Part shown: positions 57,727 through 64,000 of the stretch, piece by piece | How the letters are laid out: every line of letters starts with the position of its first letter | How positions within the stretch are numbered: position 1 is the stretch's first letter | Assembly: GCA_030762175.1 (NCBI GenBank) | Contig: CM060831.1 | Location: forward strand, 6,276,501-6,340,500 | Length of the DNA: 64,000 bases | Reading direction: 5' to 3' | Source: Metallyticus violacea | Taxonomy: Eukaryota > Arthropoda > Insecta > Mantodea > Metallyticidae | Notes under the pieces: generated by a model | Databases searched by the model: none | Told to the model about the DNA's origin: nothing | Seen by the model: only the letters and a program-made list of their open reading frames with translations | Translations under genes and position numbers: made by a program

Positions 57727-58477
57727 CGAAGAGTGTATAAAAAGTATCCGACCTTATTTTGTAACTAATGATGTGCTACTGCAGTTGCTCGAAGAATGCC
57801 GTTAGAGTCAGTAGCTGCCAGAGTCACGCGGTGGTATACATGCCGTATTCTCATTTTCTTAGGATGACTGAACGCTTGGAGCAACGATACTGCATCAAGT
57901 TCTGTCAGAAACTAAGGAGATACCAAGCAGAAATCACGCTAAACATTAAGCAGACTTTCACAATTGAAGCAACCAAGTTCGAAAAAAGCACAACAGGTTC
58001 GGAGCAAAGTAAAGGTGATGCTGGTTGCTTTTTTTCTACTACGCATCACGAGTACGCACCCAAGGTCAAACCATCAATAAGTAGTACTGTCGATAAGTCG
58101 TTCGTGTACTGACAGGTGCATCATGACAACGTTCCAGCTCATTCAGCAATCTGGTCCAGGATTTCCTGGCTAAGCACTGCATTATGCAAGTTCGCCATGT
58201 TCCCTACTCACCTGATATGGCTCCTTGTAATTTTTGGTTGTTCCCGAGGATTAAGAAAACGCTAAAAACGTACCGATTTCAGAGTCGTGAGAACATAATG
58301 AAACACGCGACGGCACAGCTGCGCACCATCCCTAAAGAAGCCTTTCAGCATTGCTTCCAGCGTTGGATTAAGTGTGTAAATTCACAAGGGTCCTATTTTG
58401 GAGGAAATTAGGAAGTATTTAATTAGAAATAGATCATTTTCCCAGCCAAAGGTCGGGTACTTTTTGTACACACTTCA
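57727..58477 (+). mobile_element. 751-bp mariner deletion derivative M13 with intact ends
   Basis: Inverted repeats of 27 bases, 23 identical: CGAAGAGTGTATAAAAAGTA from 57727 and, on the complement, TGAAGTGTGTACAAAAAGTA from 58477. TA flanks both sides (57725-57726 and 58478-58479). Inside are an N-terminal RLEQRYCIKFCQKLRR (near 57870) and KKAQQVRSKVKVMLVAFF near 57983-58035. HHDNVPAHSAI follows near 58121-58150 (motif 2 Asp kept), then PYSPDMAPCNFWLFPRIKKT, where Asn replaces the third catalytic Asp. FQHCFQRWIKCVNSQGSYF runs to the stop at 58411. About 500 bp, including the second HTH and motif 1, is missing. Confidence 0.96.
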
Positions 58478-59357
58478 TATAAAATATATGTAGTTATATA
58501 CATGTCTTTATATTCATTTTATATTTATGAATTTATTTATATTGGCGTGCCCAATATGACTGTTATGATAATATGAAATAAATTTAATTCATACACGCTT
58601 CATAAGTAAAAACATTTGTAATATTAAAAAAATACTTGAGCAATTTAATATTTGACTGTAGGAACACCTATTTTGAAACGTTGCTAATAACGGCAGTATA
58701 AAATATGTTGGCAAATCATGGCATACAGGCATTTCAAGTGCACATACTATATTAACAATCACACCTACACTTTCCACAGTTGTTCAGTTGCCAAGATTTT
58801 CCCTAAATATCCTAAACATTCTCCAGGTATTTCCAATGCTATCCAAATCTCGTTCTTAATGTTTTCATTTTATTTTCTTTCTTTTCCTCTTTTAATTCAA
58901 TGACCGAAGATTTAACTAGCTTTTGTGATGCCATACGTTTCCTTGAGCCTCTGTTTTATAAATGATCATTCAAAAGCTTACAAATGTTTCCTTCATTGGC
59001 AATGTGAGGTTCGTGCTGTTTTCAGTGGTGATGGGGGTTCTGGGCACTTTTAAGGCATCATTCTCGAGAAGAGGTTGTGAGAATTGACTGTTGCAATTGC
59101 TACGATATGTATCATATTTCATACCTAACTAAATTTTTCTCTGAGGACAACCCCATAAACAGCAGATAAAAGTGACATCACAGAAAGGCAAATGAAATAG
59201 TTTTTCAAAATTCTTGCTGCATCTTCCAAGAGAAAAAAACTTGCTAAGAAACTGAGATTCGCAGCAGACTACATTGCATTACATCTTGCAACAAAAGATC
59301 ACAAATAACTAATACGCTGTTTTAAAACCTCTAGGAGAGATCGAGTCAATTATAAAT
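58478..59357. other. Unique AT-rich sequence
   Basis: No feature recognised. Confidence 0.4.
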
Positions 59358-60270
59358 ATTAGGTCGTTCGGAAATTAAGGACCGTTTGTGATTTAACTTT
59401 AATAAAACACAAATAAATTCAATTTAATTTAAATGGTATAAATAACCACCATCGGCATTTATACATTTTTATCAACTAGTAGCAAGTTTAATTTTGTCAA
59501 TTCGACAAATAAATTAAAATCATGACTCCTAGAGACGATGAATCTTATACTATCGTCTCAGCATCTTCATGGCTACTGAACACTTTATTATTCCGGGAAT
59601 TATCCATGTATTTTAACAAAGTGAAAGTCAGCAGGTGAAAGATCAGGTTAATATCCTAATAAGGTAAAGTTTGTAACGCAGTTCATTTAGCTTTTGGAAT
59701 TTGTGCGGCCGAGCGTTATCATGAATAAGATATACCCCATTCTACTAAATAGGGATTATTGTTTTACTTGCAGCTTCAGATGTATGCCAGTTTCTTGACA
59801 ATATTTTTCCGAAAAAGGATAACTTTTGTTTAAAAGCAGTGAATAACAGACTTCAAACCTACGGCATTTTTAATGCTTGTTTAATTTAGGTGCGATCCAT
59901 TTATCAAAACGTAACTTTTCACATTTTCCCCCAAGTCATTACAAACAGTTAATGATGCAAACCTGAGTTCTTTAGCAAGTTCTGGAGTAAGCACGTGTAT
60001 TTGCTTCAACACCAGCATACTTTACTACGATGTCCTCGACCTTTCTCATCTTCAAGGCTGAAATACCCAGGTCGAAACTTTTCGAACCAACTGTGAACTA
60101 TCTCGTTCTTCCACAACATTTCGAATTGTTTTACGCGTTAGTCTATCCAAGTTAAAACACGTGCAAGAAACGTATACGCAAATCATTGCTTCCCAACATA
60201 ATTCCCAAGCACAACAAAACATAGCGTAATTTTCAACGACGATAACAGTAATAGTGCAGGCCAAGTATAA
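59358..60270 (-). mobile_element. Degenerate mariner element M14
   Basis: The left end TTAGGTCGTTCGGAAATTAA then GGACCGT looks like a mariner 3' terminal repeat. The minus strand carries SWFEKFRPGYFSLEDEKGRG near 60085-60030, a decayed middle, then DNARPHKFQKLNELRY near 59730-59680 (motif 2 Asp kept). A PDLSPADFHF stretch (third Asp kept) lies near 59655-59620, and FSSHEDAET near 59585. The matching repeat at the other end is not visible, so the 5' end is probably truncated. Confidence 0.85.
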
Positions 60271-60409
60271 GCTTTAAAATAAAACGCCAAGCTAAAAAAT
60301 GTGTATATATTAATATTATAAAGTTTAAAACTAATAATATACAAAACTACCAACATTTCCGCATTTATTATTAAAAAATAAAATGCAACTGTATGTCATG
60401 TTTGCAAGT

Positions 60410-61025
60410 ACAGTAAAGTTGAGTTGTGAGCTGGCAGAGCACGGCTGCGTACTGAGTGAAGGTGTATTATGCACGTATGAGATAGCAGATTGTAGTTCTT
60501 TTGAGGAAGCTTTGTCAGCGAGTGGTTGTGTTACTCGATGCTTTCAATGTGGGTAAATTTCATGCTATTTGTTCTTCGTTAGTTACGAAACTACATACAT
60601 ATAGCCTTGAACGAGTTTTTATGTACGACACATATATGAAAACGGATTCTTCCAGAAAAATGGTAAAATGATTAGCAAAAAAGTATTGTGGCAATCATGT
60701 TTAAAAAGTTATGCATAGAGGATCTATCAATGACAAGAAACGTGTTCCAAACCGCCATGTTCTTACAGGAATTTCCACGCAGCAGCTAGCAATGTATTGC
60801 CGTTGAGGCGCATCATTTTCAACATATTTTACAAGACAAGTTATTGCGTATTGTTATCAGTTTTCTACAGTATCATTTTATTACTTTAGTAAAACTAAAA
60901 ATACTAAAATAAAAATACAAACTGTATGCATGGCGTCCCTATCTCCCCTTTTCTGATTGCGATGACTACAACTCCCCAGTAAACAGTCGCGTTCAGGTGG
61001 CCCGTCACTCAAATAATCTCACTGT
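60410..61025 (+). mobile_element. DUF4817-type transposon deletion derivative, copy E4
   Basis: Plus-strand counterpart of E1. The right end, read on the complement, ACAGTGAGATTATTTGAGTG, matches the E1 start (22 of 24 bases), and the left end ACAGTAAAGTTGAGTTGTG is its partner with a small deletion. It encodes YMKTDSSRKMVKRLAKKYCG near 60632-60690 and NDKKRVPNRHVLTG near 60730-60772. It then jumps directly to QQCIAVEAHHFQHILQ near 60790-60835, so the DDE core is absent. The remaining 3' part aligns with E1 as well. Confidence 0.82.
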
Positions 61026-62498
61026 AAATTCATCAACATTTTCCCTGAAATCGGAACATATGACCAAGAGCTACGAAGGTAACTTAAGTTCTGAGACGGA
61101 GCTACCTGGCATTCATCTTATAATGAAACATTTCAGCCTTTAAAGCAGTTTCACGCGGATAGCAAACTCGTTCTCTGCAACAGTGAGACTTGTTTTGAAA
61201 TTTTGGACAAATGAAGGTTAAGTTAGCGGAACCGCTATAGAATGCACACCCCTGACACGCCACATTCTATCGCCTTGCCTGCAAGCTGATCGTCTATAAT
61301 TGTTAATGAAGGTTTCCTGTTCACAAGCTTTTATCGCAACCCTTATACAAAAACAATGTGGGCAACGGGTAAACTAATAGAGGGCGGGTCAGCGTCACCA
61401 GGTGGGGGAGGGGCGAAACAAGTGCCGTGTCCGGGCTGGAGATGTTAGTGAAAATATAGAAATGAAAAACGAAGCAAAGAATAAGAATGAAGAAGAAGAG
61501 AAGTAAAGAAAGCGACAGTTTATTTGTTTGTTTGTTTATTTAACGAAGCGCAGTGTGGCAGTGACGGATGTGCGTATGACAAAGTGTTTTTATGGAAATC
61601 ACTCTAAACTACCCGGCAGCCACTTTCCTCTTTTCCTTGTCAAAACGGTTTAATTTATCTCTACAGTTTCCTAACAAGAGAGCACAGCTGACATGCGTGG
61701 CTGCCCAGCTCTAACAAGCAGCCGAGTCCGGTAGCGTAGCGGGCATCGCACCACAACATGCAACATGCAAAGGGATTTCCTAGCTGGTCACATCAATTCT
61801 TGTGCTAAAATCTCCTTAGCAACACACAACTAAAACCAGCCGGAGGCGAGTACACTTGTGAACAAATAAATCTTTCCAGAAAAAACAAACATTTGTGCTT
61901 CTTCCGTAATAAAGCCAGCAGCCGTCAGTAATTCCAGCTCTTTTTAACTAAACTTATGCTGCACGGTATTACAAGGTTGCTGAACAAAAATCTTACTACG
62001 CCTCGCTGGCAACGTGTGCCCAAAGTATTTAGAGAAAAACTTAAAAATAAGTCATTATTAGATTTCAGGTGTAAACCTTGTCCGTTCACGGCGTATTTTA
62101 CGTCTGCGCTACTAAGCATGCCATAGCCGGCGGCGCCCGTATTTCAACTCCGCTTCGTTAAAACGTTTGTGCAAGTTTATGCTGGAATTATCATCCTTCT
62201 TTAGCAAAAACATGTGTCGGGAAAATGACACGATAAAGTTCGTTCACAGTAATGTTTTTGTTTCATTGCCAATGCTTTCATTTCATTCCAAAACCTCCCT
62301 TGTGCTATTTTTGGGAGAGATTTTGTTGGTGAACGTTTAAAAGTATGCCACTTTCATCTAGTTCCGCTAACTATATGTTTTCCCTGTGCTTTTTGTTTTG
62401 CATTGAACCGGTAGATTAAAGCTTGCGCATATTATCGAGAATTGTAGTTTTTGGAAGGACGTAATTGATTAGGAAAGCTTTCCACAGTTAATATTTAA

Positions 62499-62499
<1 letters not shown>
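61026..62499. other. Unique sequence, locally GC-rich
   Basis: No gene or transposon recognised. A G-rich stretch near 61381-61435 includes CACCAGGTGGG. A GTTT repeat lies at 61521-61539. Confidence 0.4.
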
Positions 62500-62535
<36 letters not shown>

Positions 62536-62539
62536 GCAA

Positions 62540-62577
<38 letters not shown>

Positions 62578-62602
62578 ATAATAATAATAATAATAATAAT
62601 AT
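62500..62602. repeat. Compound (AAT)n(ACT)n(AAT)n microsatellite
   Basis: Three successive blocks. It abuts the 3' end of the LINE at 62603 and probably grew from that element's ATAAAT-type tail. Confidence 0.95.
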
Positions 62603-63170
62603 ATTTATTTTACCTGGCGAGGTTAAGACCGTAAGATCCTCTCTTCTACCTCACCTGGGACAATTACGATTACAATAAATACAATAATGTTAATGCCATT
62701 AACAATTTGAGCAGAATGAACGTTAAATGCTGCATTCTCCAAACAAATAATCTTCGAGCAATATTCTAATTTGATTTTGTGACCGGCCGTTCTTGATATG
62801 AGGCGGCAGAGATGAGCAGCGACAAGTGTGGAGGATGAAGAAAAGTATGAGGTGGTTCAATGTAAGGGTATAGAAAGGATGGCATTGTTATTCATACGAG
62901 TGTTTAAATTATGATGAGCAGATACGTCATAAAAGATAGCGCGGAGCTAAAATGCTTAGAATTCGATGCTTTAGGAATGAGGGAGTAAAACTTCCTTCTA
63001 GCATCCAGCTGATTCCAGGATAACAGTTCAAAAGCTGGAGTGATACAATCCGATATACGTAGGTTGCATACGTAGCGAGCACACACATTGTAACCACGTT
63101 GTAGTCTGTCCAAGATTTTCATTATGTTAATAATGTATATACAATGAGTTATTCTAGTCAACTACGTATC
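62603..63170 (-). mobile_element. 5'-truncated LINE, 3' end (same family as 4283-4420)
   Basis: The minus-strand frame 63161-62904 reads KILDRLQRGYNVCARYVCNL, then DCITPAFELLSWNQLDARRK. This is the C-terminal region found after the thumb in Jockey/CR1-like reverse transcriptases (LQR--N-C-RF-----R--HI-P----L-WL----RR). A later piece, SIPLH-TTSYFSSSSTLVAA, corresponds to the LWN-LP region. The 3' end is GGTCTTAACCTCGCCAGGT then AAAATAAATA, leading into the trinucleotide repeat. Everything upstream, including YADD, is absent. Confidence 0.82.
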
Positions 63171-64000
63171 TTTGAGAATGAATGTATACTGCCGTGAGAC
63201 CGGCAGGAAGTTTGTATTAAAGGTTTATTAATCTACGCTGCTTAATAATAAATTTTATAATTATAACTTTTGTTCAGAATTTACATTCAGGAACTTTTAG
63301 CAAATTAGCATCACCAACCATTCTTACCTATCTACGTAGTAAACTAAAATACAGTAAAACATCTGACTGTAGTAATGGGTAATTTCAAATTGTTTCAAAG
63401 TTTATGTTTGATTTCTTTCAGTTGATTTGTATAAAGTTGCCTGTCAAGCTGCTAACCTAAGAGCGTATAAAGTAATGTGCACTTAGGTCCCAGAAATTCA
63501 TGCAAGCAAACTTACCCTTAAAGTTGAAAACATGCCAGTGTATATGCATTAATAAACTAAGAGCATTACAATGAGAATTAATTTATATTTACTTATAAGT
63601 TTTATTCGTTAATGGCTGAAGCTGACCGGGAACTAATCATTAAAATCAGCAATGGATTCACGACCAAAATTTGGCCAATTTGTAAATTGTTGTTTATATT
63701 TTGAAAATCATTTTTCTGCACCATACGAGGTTTTGGGGGGATATCTAAATGACATTCACAGTTTCATAGGGACAGACAAGTCTTTTGATGTAATGGAGGA
63801 TTTCCCTTTGAAAATTTTGTATTAAATATCGCAAATCTGTTAATATCCATAATTTATTAAAATTATATTAGTTACACACACACACACTAGCAGAAAAAGA
63901 ACTCGAATAGCATTTCATGTGTTCAAATGGGCAATATAAATTCAAAATTCTTTTCCAACTTAGAGTTACAAATTTTAGCTGTCTCCAGAAATAAAAGTGA
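63171..64000. other. Unique AT-rich sequence
   Basis: No feature recognised apart from a short CA run at 63876-63889. Confidence 0.45.

Noticed and set aside
1..64000. CRISPR arrays, bacterial operons, phage or plasmid features
   Set aside because: No regularly spaced repeats and no compact gene runs; SINEs, LINEs, microsatellites and mariners show eukaryotic nuclear DNA.

Overview
This window looks like intergenic or intronic DNA from a repeat-rich arthropod nuclear genome, most likely an insect. It is AT-rich, has long unique stretches, many microsatellites and several tRNA-derived SINE families. It carries at least fourteen decayed Tc1/mariner copies, four relics of a DUF4817-type helix-turn-helix transposon common in insect genomes, fragments of non-LTR retrotransposons, one probable LTR, and one hAT/CGGBP1-like fragment. 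I see no complete host gene, no rRNA, no convincing functional tRNA, no CRISPR array and no bacterial-type operon. Nearly all recognisable protein similarity is to broken transposases or reverse transcriptases; species and chromosome position cannot be told from the sequence.

Layout. 1-4.3 kb: microsatellites, unique DNA and a SINE. 4.3-6.4 kb: a LINE 3' end, a mariner copy split by a SINE with an 11-bp target-site duplication, then another SINE. 7-9.5 kb: a GC-rich island, two SINEs and a truncated LINE with its poly(A) tail. 10.3-20.7 kb: three mariner copies (the one at 15.5-16.8 kb keeps both inverted repeats and its TA duplication), SINEs, a hAT-like open frame, a possible minus-strand first exon with signal peptide and splice donor, and a LINE reverse-transcriptase fragment with YADD. 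20.7-31 kb: mostly unique sequence with a 233-bp tandem duplication, one mariner relic and a probable LTR. 31-43 kb: a SINE, a DUF4817 relic, several mariner copies, a GC-rich island and unexplained coding-like stretches. 43-56 kb: SINEs, mariner and DUF4817 fragments. 56-64 kb: a GC-rich island, a 751-bp mariner deletion derivative, another mariner, a second DUF4817 deletion derivative and a LINE 3' end.

The coherent story is the history of transposons: many unrelated mariner lineages, all now inactive; deletion derivatives that keep inverted repeats but lack the catalytic core; and SINEs inserted later into those relics. I found no evidence of a new enzymatic system. The best leads are the shared-deletion DUF4817 derivatives, the near-identical tandem duplication, the possible signal-peptide exon at 17.1-17.3 kb, the unidentified coding-like blocks at 31.0, 41.5-43.2 and 52.3-52.8 kb, and GC-rich islands that could be regulatory.
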